NCBI RefSeq assembly: GCF_022647325.1
Contig: NZ_CP071405.1
Span: forward strand, 3,720,001-3,784,000
Length of the DNA: 64,000 nucleotides
Reading direction: 5' to 3'
DNA from: Pantoea deleyi
GTDB taxonomy: Bacteria > Pseudomonadota > Gammaproteobacteria > Enterobacterales > Enterobacteriaceae
Shown: positions 1 through 8,881 of the stretch, piece by piece
Layout: each line of letters opens with the position of its first letter
How positions within the stretch are numbered: position 1 is the stretch's first letter
Notes under the pieces: model-generated
The model's database searches: none
Told to the model about the DNA's origin: nothing
The model's input: only the letters and a program-made list of their open reading frames with translations
Made by a program: the position numbers and the translations under genes

Positions 1-321
1 AATGAGGAGTTCTCGCTGAATCGTCAGCTGATGCAGGCCTTTCAGCGGCTCAGCCTGACGCCTACGGTGGCGGTGCGCAGCGGACAGTGGGATTTTCTGG
101 CGGCCATGGTGCAGGCCGGGATGGGGCTGGCGATCCTGCCGGAGCCGATCTGTCAGCGTCTGGACAAACAATCTCTGCTGTGGCTGCCGCTGGAATCGGA
201 ACTGAAGTGGAGTCTGGGCCTGATCTGGCGGGAGGGCTGCTATCTGTCGCGCAGCGCCCAGGCGTGGATAGCCTGCTGCCGCGAACACTGGCCGGATGAA
301 CCGCCGCGCCTGTCGGTATGA
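1..321 (+). CDS. LysR-family transcriptional regulator, C-terminal part (5' end outside window)
   Basis: The open frame enters from the left edge and stops at 321, so only the last 106 residues are visible. They look like the end of a LysR effector-binding domain: a block resembling VRSGQWDFLAAMVQAGMGLA followed by ILPE, the usual 'G-GIA-LP' element of these regulators, and a terminal tryptophan-containing helix. The DNA-binding N-terminus and any target lie outside the window. The effector cannot be judged from this fragment. The downstream antiporter converges on it, so it is not obviously co-transcribed with anything here. Confidence 0.8.
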   Translation, partial: NEEFSLNRQLMQAFQRLSLTPTVAVRSGQWDFLAAMVQAGMGLAILPEPICQRLDKQSLLWLPLESELKWSLGLIWREGCYLSRSAQAWIACCREHWPDEPPRLSV

Positions 322-363
322 AACGCTGGCACGCCGCATGAGCGCAGGCGTGCCAGCCTGACC

Positions 364-2013
364 TTACTCCTCTTTTTCGATCAGCAGGATCTCCAGCAGG
401 TCCAGATCATGCAGTAACTTCTGCATGGTCTCGTTGGAGATCTGCTGAGTGGCGCGCAGATGGTAGACCTCGGCACGCTCGGCGCGCAGTCCGGTCAGAC
501 GGAAGCGGCGCTCCAGGTTTTCGGCGTAGAGCGCATGTTCCAGGTCATTCTTCCCTTCGGCGCGGCGACGCAGATTGCCAATCACCCGCAGGCTCACCTC
601 TTTCAGCAGCTCCGGATCGATATTCTCTTCCGACTCATTTTCCAGCCGCTCTTCCATCTTGTGCAGGCTTTCAATTGCCGCCCCGGCCATCACTGCGCGG
701 GCGCTCTGCAGTTCGCGACGATGGGCGCCTTTGTCGATGCTGTCGATGCCGCGCAGCAGCACCGGCAGGATCACCACGCCCACCAGCAGCGAGAAGAGAA
801 TCACGCCGGTGGCGATAAAGACCAGCTCATAGCGCGCCGGGAAGGGATCACCGTTGCTCAGGAACAGGGGAATCGACAGCACACCGGCCAGGGTAATCGC
901 ACCGCGCACGCCGGCAAAGGAGGCGATCAGCAGTTCACGCAGCGAGTAGTTAGAGAACTCCAGCGGCTTCTTCTTCAGCAGGCGTTTGCTGAAGCGCTGC
1001 ATAATCCACAGCCAGCCGAAACGCACCACCATCAGCGCCAGATAGACCAGCCCGATGTCGGCAAACAGCATCCAGAGTTCGACATTGGGATCGGCCTGCG
1101 CCTGGTCCACAGAGGTCTGCAGGATGTCCGGCAGCTGCAGGCCCAGCATCAGGAAGACCATGCCGTTAAACACGAACTCCAGCATCTGCCAGACGCTGTT
1201 AGCACGCAGACGCATCGCCAGCGGTGCCTGACGGATAATGCCGGAACGGGTGATGGTCATCCCGGCCGCCACGGCCGCCAGAATGCCTGACACGCCCAGA
1301 TGTTCGGCAATCAGGTAAGAGGCAAACGGCAGCAGCAGCAGCAGGACGGTCTGCGTGGCCGGATCGTCGCCGCTCCAGCGGCTGAGCAGACGCAGCGATT
1401 TCCCGTAGAGCCAGCAGACGGCCACACCGGCGATCAGCCCGCCTATCGCGACTTTGAGAAACTCAATGCTGGCACCGCTCCAGGTAAACACCATGGTGCC
1501 CATCGCGACGGCGACGGCAAACTTCAAGGAGACCAGGCCCGACGCATCATTCATCAGGGCTTCACCCTGAACAATCGACATGATCTTCTTGGGAATGCGG
1601 CCTTCCCCGACGATGCCGGAGAGCGCCACGGCATCGGTCGGCGACAGCACCGCGGCCAGCGCAAAGGCTGGGATCAGCGGAATGCCAGGCACCATCCAGT
1701 AGATCAGATAGCCGATACCGATCACGGTAATCAGCACCAGCGCCAGCGCTAAGCCGATGATCTCACGACCGTGATGCAGGAACTCGCTGATCGGCGTCTT
1801 CCAGCCATCCGCGAACAGCAGCGGCGGGATAAACAGCACCAGAAACAGCTCCGGGTCGAAGTCCACATGCAGACCAAACGTGGGCCAGGCCAGCAGCGCA
1901 CCGGCGGCGATCTGGACCAGCGGCAACGGGATCTGAAAAGGGAGGATACGGGCCGCGACGCCAGAGAGCGACACGACCAGCGTCATGATGAGAATAGTAA
2001 AGAAGATTTCCAT
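364..2013 (-). CDS. yjcE: Na+/H+ antiporter, CPA1 family (YjcE-like)
   Basis: A 549-residue integral membrane protein that matches E. coli YjcE closely along its length. It would exchange Na+ for protons across the inner membrane. About a dozen hydrophobic segments fill the first 400 residues, with the family motif SPTDAV at 124-129 and NDASG at 155-159. The last 130 residues form a charged cytoplasmic helical tail. I chose the ATG at 2013 because AAGGA lies about seven bases upstream and the protein then begins MEIFFTILIM as in E. coli; the longer reading from 2040 has no such support. As in E. coli, it lies beside the purine permease gene and on the same strand. Confidence 0.93.
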   Translation of the reverse strand: MEIFFTILIMTLVVSLSGVAARILPFQIPLPLVQIAAGALLAWPTFGLHVDFDPELFLVLFIPPLLFADGWKTPISEFLHHGREIIGLALALVLITVIGIGYLIYWMVPGIPLIPAFALAAVLSPTDAVALSGIVGEGRIPKKIMSIVQGEALMNDASGLVSLKFAVAVAMGTMVFTWSGASIEFLKVAIGGLIAGVAVCWLYGKSLRLLSRWSGDDPATQTVLLLLLPFASYLIAEHLGVSGILAAVAAGMTITRSGIIRQAPLAMRLRANSVWQMLEFVFNGMVFLMLGLQLPDILQTSVDQAQADPNVELWMLFADIGLVYLALMVVRFGWLWIMQRFSKRLLKKKPLEFSNYSLRELLIASFAGVRGAITLAGVLSIPLFLSNGDPFPARYELVFIATGVILFSLLVGVVILPVLLRGIDSIDKGAHRRELQSARAVMAGAAIESLHKMEERLENESEENIDPELLKEVSLRVIGNLRRRAEGKNDLEHALYAENLERRFRLTGLRAERAEVYHLRATQQISNETMQKLLHDLDLLEILLIEKEE

Positions 2014-2158
2014 GCTTTCCTTAGGCGTCGTTTCTTTCAATCATTGGTTAAGCGCTAAAGTGTAAAACAAAGTGCGGTGAAGGGTGTCAGCTACGCGTGC
2101 GACGGGCGGGAAAACAGTGAAAAATCCCGGACGCGCAGCCGCACGTCCGGTTGTACAG

Positions 2159-3508
2159 TCAGATCGCCCAGCCTCCGGCGTAAAAGGCCACCAGCGCCAC
2201 AGCGATCACCACGGTGCCGATGTTGAGCTTCCGCCACTCACCGGCGACGAGACGGCCGACCACCAGGCTGGCGAAGCCAATCATGATGCCGGTGACGATG
2301 TTACAGGTCAGGACGATGATCACCGCCGTGAGCAGGCCCGACATCGCATCGACGAAATCACTGAAGTCGATCTTCGAGACGTTGCTGAGCATCAGCAGGC
2401 CGACATACATCAGGGCGGGCGCGGTGGCGTAGGCCGGCACCAGATACGCCAGCGGTGACATAAACAGGATCACAAGGAACAGCAGGCCGACCACAATCGC
2501 GGTCAGGCCGGTTTTGCCCCCCGCTGCCGTACCGGCCGCCGACTCAATATAGACCGCCGCCGGAGACGCGCCCACCAGACCGGCAAACAGGCTGCTGACG
2601 GAATCGGTGGTCAGCGCCCGGCCACCGTTGATGATCTGCCCCTGCTTATCCAGCAGACCGGCCTGGCCCGCCACCGCGCGGATGGTGCCGGTGGCATCAA
2701 ACACGGCCGTCATCACCAGCGCCAGGACGCTGGGCAGTACCACGGGCTGCATCGCGCCCATAATGTCCAGGCTGAACAGCAGCGACTGACCACTGGCGTC
2801 GCGCAGGGCGGGCAGCGCAAACAGCCCCTGATAGCTTACCGCCGGGTCAAAAATCAGCCCCAGCAGCGAAATCACGACGATCGTCAGCAGAATGCCGCCC
2901 GGCACCCGACGCTTCTCCAGGCCGATAATCGCAGACAGCCCCAGCAGCGTCATCATCACCGGAAAGGTGGTGAAGTGGCCCAGGGTCACCGGCAGCCCCG
3001 GCCCCGGATTTTTCATGACCAGCCCCACGCCGTCAGCCGCAATCAGCAGCAGAAACAGGCCGATCCCGATACCGGTGCCGTGCGCGACGCCCATCGGCAG
3101 GTTGCGCAGGATCCAGGCGCGGATGCCGGTCGCCGAGATCAGGGTAAACAGCAGGCCCATCAGGAAGACGGCGCCCAGCGCGACCGGCACGCTGATGTGC
3201 TGCCCCAGCACCAGGCTGAAGGCGGTAAAGGCGGTTAAGGAGATGGCGCAGCCCACCACCATCGGCATATTGGCCCACAGTCCCATGACGATGGAGCCAA
3301 AGCTGGCGACCAGACAGGTGGCGACGAACACGGCGGAGGGAGAAAAACCGGCTTTTCCCAGCATCCCCGGCACCACAATCACGGAGTAGACCATCGCCAG
3401 GAAGGTGGTGAGTCCGGCCAGAATTTCCTGACGCACGCTGCTGCCGCGCGCCGAGATCGAGAACCAGGCGTCCAGTTTTCCACTGGCCGGGCGTGATTCA
3501 GTTGACAT
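2159..3508 (-). CDS. ghxP: NCS2-family purine permease (guanine/hypoxanthine type)
   Basis: A 449-residue NCS2/AzgA-type transporter with 12-14 hydrophobic segments. It should import guanine and/or hypoxanthine with protons for purine salvage. The FDATGT stretch and the following ALTTDSVSS block are typical of the AzgA-like group that includes E. coli GhxP (YjcD) and GhxQ. Position favours ghxP: in E. coli yjcD also lies next to yjcE near soxRS. A PurR-like operator lies about 100 bp upstream, which fits purine repression. Substrate preference between guanine, hypoxanthine and adenine cannot be settled from sequence alone. Confidence 0.88.
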   Translation of the reverse strand: MSTESRPASGKLDAWFSISARGSSVRQEILAGLTTFLAMVYSVIVVPGMLGKAGFSPSAVFVATCLVASFGSIVMGLWANMPMVVGCAISLTAFTAFSLVLGQHISVPVALGAVFLMGLLFTLISATGIRAWILRNLPMGVAHGTGIGIGLFLLLIAADGVGLVMKNPGPGLPVTLGHFTTFPVMMTLLGLSAIIGLEKRRVPGGILLTIVVISLLGLIFDPAVSYQGLFALPALRDASGQSLLFSLDIMGAMQPVVLPSVLALVMTAVFDATGTIRAVAGQAGLLDKQGQIINGGRALTTDSVSSLFAGLVGASPAAVYIESAAGTAAGGKTGLTAIVVGLLFLVILFMSPLAYLVPAYATAPALMYVGLLMLSNVSKIDFSDFVDAMSGLLTAVIIVLTCNIVTGIMIGFASLVVGRLVAGEWRKLNIGTVVIAVALVAFYAGGWAI

Positions 3509-3607
3509 AGTTGAGCCTCAAAAATTTTTGTAGTGTGGATCGCTCTGCGACCATCGCTGTCCCTGGAATAAGCGGGTAGACGGCGTCACTGCCCGGAGTA
3601 ACCCGAC

Positions 3608-3623
3608 AGGCAAACGTTTACCT
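3608..3623. promoter_or_regulatory. candidate PurR operator
   Basis: The sequence AGGCAAACGTTTACCT contains the palindromic core GCAAACGTTT of the E. coli PurR box (consensus ACGCAAACGTTTNCNT). It lies about 100 bp before the purine permease start, a sensible place for repression by PurR with hypoxanthine or guanine. Binding is inferred from the match and the gene's role. Confidence 0.65.
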
Positions 3624-3797
3624 TGCCGCAGATAGTGGCCCGTCAGACGCGGCCAGATAAAAAAGGCAGGCGATTATCCGGCGTTTAGCGGCCCCTTTTC
3701 AACTGTCAGAGGGAGATTCTTCAGGATCGCGGCCGCACGGCCGGGCTCAGAGGGGAGGACGGACACCCCGCTGCAGGCGGGATTTCAGGGAGAGACG

Positions 3798-3834
3798 GAC
3801 CGCCGCAACCGGGGCAGAGCCCGGCCCGGCGGTC
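3798..3834. other. GC-rich nested hairpin after the GST gene
   Basis: GACCGCCG pairs with CGGCGGTC, and an inner CCGGG/CCCGG stem stacks inside it. It lies 11 bases past the stop of the glutathione S-transferase gene. There is no U-tract, so it is not a classical intrinsic terminator but may mark the transcript's 3' end. The rest of the 337-bp gap between the GST gene and the purine permease holds only the PurR-like site and presumed promoter. Confidence 0.4.
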
Positions 3835-3845
3835 TGGACGCGCGG

Positions 3846-4511
3846 TCAGCCCGGCAGCGAAAGCTCGCCGCCCTGCGCAATCGCACGCTGCCAGGCAGCA
3901 CGCTGCTGCACGGTGTTCAGCCACGTCTGGGTGGCGGGCATCTGATCGAGTCCGGCGCGCTGGGCCAGCGCCAGCAGCGGGAAGCTCATCTGGATATCCG
4001 CAATGGTGAGATGCGGGCCGGCAAACCAGGGATGGTTCGCCAGATGCTGTTCGATCATCGCCATATGCGGCTTAAGCTGTTTATCCAGAAACGCCTTCTG
4101 CACCCCTTTACCAAAGGCCGCGCCTACCGGCCGCAGCAGCCAGGGCACCGGCTTTTTCCCCATCTGCCCGAAGATTAATTTCATCACCAGCAGCGGCATC
4201 AGGGAGCCTTCGGCATAGTGCAGCCAGTAGCGGCACTGCAACCGCGACGCCTCATCATTCACCTTCAGCCGGAACGTCTGGTCATATTTCTCTTCAAGGT
4301 ATTCGAGAATGGCACCGGATTCGGCGACTACCTGATTACCATCGGTAATGACCGGCGATTTCCCCAGCGGATGAATTTTTTTCAGCGCCGCCGGGGCCAG
4401 CATGCTCGGCTCGCGCTGATAGCGTTTGATCTGATAAGGCACTTCAAGCTCTTCCAGCAGCCACAGCACCCGATGTGAGCGCGACTTCTCAAGATGGTGA
4501 ACGGTGATCAT
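3846..4511 (-). CDS. glutathione S-transferase family protein
   Basis: A 221-residue soluble protein with a thioredoxin-like N-terminal domain (about 1-80) and an all-helical C-terminal domain (about 90-215), the usual GST build. The N-terminus begins MITVHHLEKSRSHRVLWLLE, where the serine/arginine loop corresponds to the glutathione-activating site, and a later block PVITDG..VVAESGAILEYLEEKY carries the ES glutathione-binding pair. It should conjugate or reduce hydrophobic electrophiles or peroxides. It lies just beyond soxR on the same strand, a plausible association with oxidative stress. The start has AGGGA upstream. The substrate is unknown. Confidence 0.88.
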   Translation of the reverse strand: MITVHHLEKSRSHRVLWLLEELEVPYQIKRYQREPSMLAPAALKKIHPLGKSPVITDGNQVVAESGAILEYLEEKYDQTFRLKVNDEASRLQCRYWLHYAEGSLMPLLVMKLIFGQMGKKPVPWLLRPVGAAFGKGVQKAFLDKQLKPHMAMIEQHLANHPWFAGPHLTIADIQMSFPLLALAQRAGLDQMPATQTWLNTVQQRAAWQRAIAQGGELSLPG

Positions 4512-4550
4512 CGTGATTCCCTGTGTGTTGACCTCCCCACAGTATAGACG

Positions 4551-5036
4551 TCACTCACCTTCCGGATGTCGGTCATCCTGTTCGGGATCGAGCAGCACGG
4601 CCCCGGAACCCTGCTGGCCCAGCCGGTCGCCAGGGTTGCGCAGCGGGCAGTCGCGCATCGACAGACAGCCGCAGCCGATGCAGCCATCCAGATCGTTGCG
4701 CAGGCGGGTCAGGGTTTCGATCCGCTTGTCCAGCTCTTCGCGCCAGTGCTGCGTCAGCGCATCCCACTCCGGCGTCGACATGCGCTTGTTGGCCGGAATG
4801 TGGTCCAGACTCTCGCTGACCGTCGCCAGCGGAATACCGATGCGCTGCGCAATCTTGATAATCGCAACGCGGCGCAGGACGTCACGACTGTATCGCCGCT
4901 GATTACCGCTGTTACGGGTGCTGAAGATCAATCCTTTCGATTCGTAGAAGTGCAGCGCAGAGACCGCAACGCCGCTGCGGCGCGCCACTTCACCCGGCGT
5001 TAAGACCGGTTTTGGATAGTTGCGTTCTTTTTTCAT
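4551..5036 (-). CDS. soxR: redox-sensing transcriptional activator SoxR
   Basis: A MerR-family regulator of 161 residues. A [2Fe-2S] cluster bound by four cysteines senses redox-cycling drugs and nitric oxide, and SoxR then activates soxS. The winged helix-turn-helix occupies about 12-80, a dimerisation helix follows, and the cluster loop [12 protein letters not shown] places cysteines at 119, 122, 124 and 130, the same numbers as in E. coli. The C-terminus is slightly longer than the 154-residue E. coli protein. It is divergent from soxS with the SoxR-bound promoter between them, the canonical arrangement. Confidence 0.98.
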   Translation of the reverse strand: MKKERNYPKPVLTPGEVARRSGVAVSALHFYESKGLIFSTRNSGNQRRYSRDVLRRVAIIKIAQRIGIPLATVSESLDHIPANKRMSTPEWDALTQHWREELDKRIETLTRLRNDLDGCIGCGCLSMRDCPLRNPGDRLGQQGSGAVLLDPEQDDRHPEGE

Positions 5037-5043
5037 CTCAGCC

Positions 5044-5074
5044 TTTACCTCAAGTTAACTTGAGGAATTATACT
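5044..5074 (+). promoter_or_regulatory. soxS promoter with SoxR operator
   Basis: The -35 TTTACC (5044-5049) and -10 TATACT (5069-5074) are separated by 19 bp, the overlong spacer that MerR-family activators correct by DNA distortion. The perfect 18-bp palindrome CCTCAAGTTAACTTGAGG at 5048-5065 lies in the spacer and is identical in form to the E. coli soxS site. It also overlaps the region from which soxR is transcribed, so autoregulation is expected. Confidence 0.95.
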
Positions 5075-5140
5075 TCTTCTCCATCTGAACGACTAAACTT
5101 CCGTTACCTCTTTATTACACACCAGAAGGATGAGGCCATC

Positions 5141-5563
5141 ATGCAAGAAGAGATCATTCATTCCCTGACGCACTGGATTGACCAGAACCTTGATAAGAGC
5201 CTGTCGATTGACGAAGTGGCCGCGAAGTCAGGCTATTCGAAATGGCACCTGCAGCGTATGTTCCGTTCCGTAACGAAACAGACGCTGGGTGGCTATATTC
5301 GTGAACGCCGTCTGACGCTGGCCGCAGAAGCGCTGTCGCAGACGCAGCGCCCGGTTTTCGATATCGCGATGCAATATGGTTATGACTCGCAGCAGACCTT
5401 CTCCCGGGTGTTTCGTCGTCAGTTTTCGCAGACGCCGACGGCCTACCGTCACACCATGCGTCGTCAGGCCATTCAGCGCCCTCGCCTGCTGAGTTTTGGC
5501 TGCAACGACACGCTGAACAGCTTTACCCAGCGCACCACCGGCGAGTGCTGCCCGGTCCGCTGA
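5141..5563 (+). CDS. soxS: superoxide response regulator SoxS, with C-terminal extension
   Basis: An AraC/XylS-family activator consisting of the DNA-binding domain only, with two helix-turn-helix units (about 20-50 and 70-100; GYSKWHLQRMFR and SQQTFSRVFRRQF). Its level is controlled by SoxR, and it activates sod, zwf, fpr and efflux genes. The start at 5141 is preceded by AAGGATGAGG and gives MQEEIIHSLTHWIDQNL, aligned with E. coli SoxS; the frame is open further upstream but that would run through the promoter. At 140 residues it is longer than the 107-residue E. coli protein. The first 106 align, and a 34-residue basic, cysteine-containing tail follows. Confidence 0.95.
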   Translation: MQEEIIHSLTHWIDQNLDKSLSIDEVAAKSGYSKWHLQRMFRSVTKQTLGGYIRERRLTLAAEALSQTQRPVFDIAMQYGYDSQQTFSRVFRRQFSQTPTAYRHTMRRQAIQRPRLLSFGCNDTLNSFTQRTTGECCPVR

Positions 5564-5683
5564 TTTCCGGATGCGCCTGCCCGGGCGCATCCCTCTGATT
5601 TCTCCCGTTTATCCCGCCGCTGTTCATTTCCTGCCCGCGCAATGAGTCAAATTTTGTTCAAAATTTAAAATCGGGTGATATAA

Positions 5684-5699
5684 TGTGACCCAAGTCACA
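5684..5699 (+). promoter_or_regulatory. perfect CRP site upstream of yjcB
   Basis: TGTGACCCAAGTCACA is the exact TGTGA-N6-TCACA consensus for the cAMP receptor protein. It lies 107-122 bp ahead of the yjcB start codon, so class I activation or repression depends on where transcription begins. No other gene on either side is positioned to use it. Confidence 0.7.
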
Positions 5700-5805
5700 C
5701 TTTGAACCTGGTTTGACGGCGCAAAAGTCTTTCCTGACACGCTTTTCCGCCGCCGGTGATGTCCGCAGATTGTCAGGGATACTTACTGATATTGAGGTCC
5801 GGCCG

Positions 5806-6087
5806 ATGGCTACGTTAACCGCCAGTTTTCTTGTTATGCGTTGGGAGTTGCTGAGCGCAGTCATGATGTTTTTTGCCAGCACCCTGAAAACCAAACTTCG
5901 TCAGGATAGCCGTCACGTGATGGCCTTTATGTGTGGCGGAATTGGTTTAGGCATGACCTGCTGGTTTGTGACCGGACTGATGGGCATTACGCTGAGCATG
6001 GATAATGTGCATAACTTCCTGGCCATCTCAAAGCATGCCTTTATCGAGGCGATGAGTCAGGCGCCTGCCGACTGGCCGATGCCCTGA
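5806..6087 (+). CDS. yjcB: YjcB-like small membrane protein
   Basis: A 93-residue protein of unknown function, similar to E. coli YjcB in length, N-terminus (MATLT...LLSAVMMF) and C-terminal ...WPM. Two to three hydrophobic segments (about 8-30, 42-65) indicate an inner-membrane protein. The start at 5806 has GAGG nine bases upstream and matches the E. coli start; the longer open frame from 5713 is not supported. It lies between soxS and a strong terminator. The pdeC/yjcC gene that separates yjcB from soxS in E. coli is absent here. Confidence 0.85.
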   Translation: MATLTASFLVMRWELLSAVMMFFASTLKTKLRQDSRHVMAFMCGGIGLGMTCWFVTGLMGITLSMDNVHNFLAISKHAFIEAMSQAPADWPMP

Positions 6088-6098
6088 TTTCGGCGCAT

Positions 6099-6125
6099 AA
6101 AAAACCCCGCGAAGCGGGGTTTTTT
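6099..6125. terminator. bidirectional intrinsic terminator
   Basis: AACCCCGC-GAA-GCGGGGTT with A-run before and T-run after. It can end yjcB transcripts from the left and the polysaccharide gene pair from the right. Confidence 0.9.
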
Positions 6126-6141
6126 ATATTGCTGTGTGTGC

Positions 6142-7092
6142 TTAAATTTTCTTCAACATGGCAGGGATATTAACATCCTGCACTGTCACGCCCGGGCTCT
6201 GCGTTCCGCGACGGTCCTGAATCCACATATCTCCCATCATCTGATTTAAACCGCGATCCAATCCGGTCACCAGTCCTGCACCTGGGGTGAAGGTCAGTTC
6301 GCCAAAGTAGATCTGTTCGTCATGGATGTACCAGTCCACACGCACATAGTCGAAATCACTGGCCAGTTTCTTGCTCAGTTCCAGCGCATGCTCCAGCGAC
6401 GGCATGATTGGCGAGACATCCAGACCGGTGTCACGAATCTTGTGATACGCCTCGCTGAGGTTGTTCACATAGAAATTCATCGACAGCAGCGGCTGACAGC
6501 GGTTGTAGATCACCTGCAGCACATATTCGAATTTGCCATCGCGCTTGTTGAACATATGGAACTTGTAATCGATCGGCGCGCTTTTGCCATCACCGATGTA
6601 CTTCTCCACCAGAATGCGTGGCTTGATGTAGCGATAGTGGATCTCACGCGCTTCGTTGGCGAAGTCGGTCTTCAGCCAGCGGTAGCAGTCGTGAATAATC
6701 TGCTGCTTGCGCAGCGCGTCCGGCTCTTCCAGCAGAATTTCCACCATGTTGGAGGCGTGGTTCGGCTTAATCACCGTGCCTTTCCAGCAGGGTAAGCTGT
6801 TGAGCGTGGTCGGGTCCGTGGTTTCGTGAACCAGCGGGATCAGGTATTCATTACCGATTTTCTCAGCAATGAATTCGCGCACCGAGTATTTATCTGACAG
6901 GCGACCGTAGTTCTGGTAGTCACCGAAGATAAACTTACGGTACAGCACCTTCTCGTTGAACACTTTTGGCTGACGCAGATTGGGCAGCTTTCTGAACTTG
7001 TGGAAGTAGTAGATGCGGTCCTGATACGCCCAGGGCATCTTCTTGATAAAGTACTGCACACTTCTTCTGAGTTCTTCTTTCAACTTGAGCAT
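6142..7092 (-). CDS. TupA-like ATP-grasp protein of surface polysaccharide synthesis
   Basis: A protein of 316 residues that looks like the ATP-grasp TupA family: an N-terminal block with FNEKVLYRK near 45-55, a WKGTVIKPNH segment, IDYKFHMFN in the middle and a late YFGELTFTPGAGL metal/ATP-binding block. TupA relatives join carboxylates to amines, and many members lie in polysaccharide loci as predicted decorating enzymes. An ATG at 7104 overlaps the flippase stop (ATGA), but the ATG at 7092 has TGAGGT at the right distance, so I prefer 7092. It should be co-transcribed with and translationally coupled to the flippase gene. The substrate is unknown. Confidence 0.75.
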   Translation of the reverse strand: MLKLKEELRRSVQYFIKKMPWAYQDRIYYFHKFRKLPNLRQPKVFNEKVLYRKFIFGDYQNYGRLSDKYSVREFIAEKIGNEYLIPLVHETTDPTTLNSLPCWKGTVIKPNHASNMVEILLEEPDALRKQQIIHDCYRWLKTDFANEAREIHYRYIKPRILVEKYIGDGKSAPIDYKFHMFNKRDGKFEYVLQVIYNRCQPLLSMNFYVNNLSEAYHKIRDTGLDVSPIMPSLEHALELSKKLASDFDYVRVDWYIHDEQIYFGELTFTPGAGLVTGLDRGLNQMMGDMWIQDRRGTQSPGVTVQDVNIPAMLKKI

Positions 7093-7100
7093 ATCTGACC

Positions 7101-8357
7101 TCATTTGTAGGTTTTGTAGTTGAGTGAGGAAACCTGAATCTTTTGAATGACGCCGTTTTTAAAGAAGTAATTCATTACGGTCAGGGACAAAAGCTCTGAA
7201 AGGAAAACGCTCCACGCGGCCCCCATGATGCCGTGGCCCTGAATCAACCACCACGAAAGCGGCAGACTGATGACCATAAGGCAGATGATTTTCCTCAGCA
7301 GGTAGTTGAATCCTCCCTCTTTAACCATGTAGCGATACGCTACCGTCCCCATTGCCGAAAAGCTGGTCGCTATCGACAGCAACGTAATGAGACTTCCTGA
7401 CTGTGTGTATTCCGGCCCGTACAACGCAATGATGATCCGCTCGCCGTAAAGCGAAATAACCAGCAACATCAACAGGGAGACAGCCATAACATAGCCATTG
7501 AGCCGGGCAGCCAGCTTAATGGCGACCTCGCCGCGCTCCCTGAAAATTTCAGTGAAGCAGGAGGTGATAAGCGCCACCGGGATAAAAATCCAGGAGGCGG
7601 AAATGGTATTCGCCGCCGCAAACAGGCCCAGATCGCGCGCAGGTGCGGTGCCGGCCAGGAACATCTGAGCGGCTTTAACCTGCACAGAGATAAAGATGCT
7701 GGAGATCGCCAGCGGCAGTCCGGCATACATCAGATAGCGCAGATAGGCGGTGCGCTTCTCGCGCGGCGGCATCTGATCCTGATGCTCCTGATAGAAGTTG
7801 CGGCGTTTAATCAGGTAAGGCACCAGCGTCACGGCCACGATTGACAGCGTCAGCCAGAGCGGATTCAGACGCAGCCAGGCGATGGTGAAGCTGATGGCGA
7901 AACTCAGCAGCATCCCCACGGCGTTGGCGATCGTGTTCAGGCGCGAGGCAAGCCGGGCGTTGTTATAGACGCTGAAGGTGTCCTGGGTAACAAACACCGA
8001 GGCCACAAATGAGGCCAGTGCAAATGCCAGGAAGTTTTCCTGCATGTTGTACCAGACCCAGATTAAGACTGGCACCGATGTCGCCAGCAACAGCACCATC
8101 CGCAGCGTGCGGGCGATGGTCATCAGACGCAGCCCTTTGGCCGCATTTTTGCTGACGCGCTTGAACAGAATGGTTTCGGTGCCAAAGATTGCAACGGTCT
8201 GCACCATTGCAAATAGTGAAGTAGAAAACGCCATCTGGCCGAACACCGTCGGGCCAAAGGATTTCGCCACGTAAGACGTCACAAAAATGACGCCAAAAAC
8301 GGAGATGATCTTTTCAGACATCATCCAGGCGGCATTCGACATTACGCTCAATTTCAT
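7101..8357 (-). CDS. polysaccharide flippase, Wzx/MATE-like (MOP superfamily)
   Basis: A 418-residue inner-membrane protein with about 12 hydrophobic segments and the start pattern SNAAWMMSEKIISVFGVIFVTSYVAKSFGP typical (in shorter form) of Wzx O-antigen or capsule repeat-unit flippases. It should move undecaprenyl-pyrophosphate-linked sugar units across the membrane. AAGGAAG six bases upstream supports the start at 8357 rather than the longer reading from 8381. It forms a two-gene unit with the TupA-like gene. No glycosyltransferases, Wzy or Wza are nearby, so it probably serves a pathway encoded elsewhere. A candidate RcsAB box lies about 155 bp upstream. Confidence 0.8.
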   Translation of the reverse strand: MKLSVMSNAAWMMSEKIISVFGVIFVTSYVAKSFGPTVFGQMAFSTSLFAMVQTVAIFGTETILFKRVSKNAAKGLRLMTIARTLRMVLLLATSVPVLIWVWYNMQENFLAFALASFVASVFVTQDTFSVYNNARLASRLNTIANAVGMLLSFAISFTIAWLRLNPLWLTLSIVAVTLVPYLIKRRNFYQEHQDQMPPREKRTAYLRYLMYAGLPLAISSIFISVQVKAAQMFLAGTAPARDLGLFAAANTISASWIFIPVALITSCFTEIFRERGEVAIKLAARLNGYVMAVSLLMLLVISLYGERIIIALYGPEYTQSGSLITLLSIATSFSAMGTVAYRYMVKEGGFNYLLRKIICLMVISLPLSWWLIQGHGIMGAAWSVFLSELLSLTVMNYFFKNGVIQKIQVSSLNYKTYK

Positions 8358-8881
8358 CGACTCTTCCTTAGTATTACTCAACTACAACCGCTTCGGTACA
8401 ACATCCCTGTAACGAATTAATAAGCGCTCAGTGGGCCTGGCGGAAATGTAAGACTTCAGACCAAACTGGTCCGAAAAGTGAGAAGTAAATCATATTCCGG
8501 AGAGTGAATTCAGGATAATTCTTATTATAAATGGCGCGAATCACTTCAAATGGAAACGATTTCAGGCTGAAAATAAAACAACCTTAAAGAGCCTTATCAG
8601 CAAATTAATCATGTCGATCCGGCTAAATATCCAATGTACGTAGAATTTTTTCGTAATTTGGATGCGATGAATTTATAACAAAAACCCGCCTCCAGGAAGG
8701 CACGCCTGGCCGATAAGAATAAAATAAGATTTATCCCATGATGATATTTATTCCAAATATCTTAATTTAGGCTTCGCAATTCAACTCGCGCACTTTAATA
8801 CTGCCTTAATAGAATCTTACAGTGCCAGAAATTATTAAAGTCATTCTCATCCATTAATCGATAAGAAAGGTAAGAGCATTT
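8358..8881. other. AT-rich intergenic region upstream of two divergent genes
   Basis: About 520 bp with no supported gene. It must carry the promoters for the flippase operon (leftward) and the small HTH gene (rightward). It is visibly AT-richer than flanking genes. No JUMPstart/ops element was found. One RcsAB-like 14-mer at 8511-8524 is listed separately. Confidence 0.6.
8511..8524. promoter_or_regulatory. candidate RcsAB box
   Basis: CAGGATAATTCTTA matches 11 of 14 positions of the RcsAB box in the orientation TAGGAATATTCTTA. It lies about 155 bp before the flippase start, where an activator of exopolysaccharide genes would be expected. It was found by eye, so chance occurrence in AT-rich DNA is possible. 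Confidence 0.4.

Noticed and set aside
8358..8881. JUMPstart/ops element before the polysaccharide genes
   Set aside because: Neither the ops octamer GGCGGTAG nor the longer JUMPstart sequence was found on either strand.
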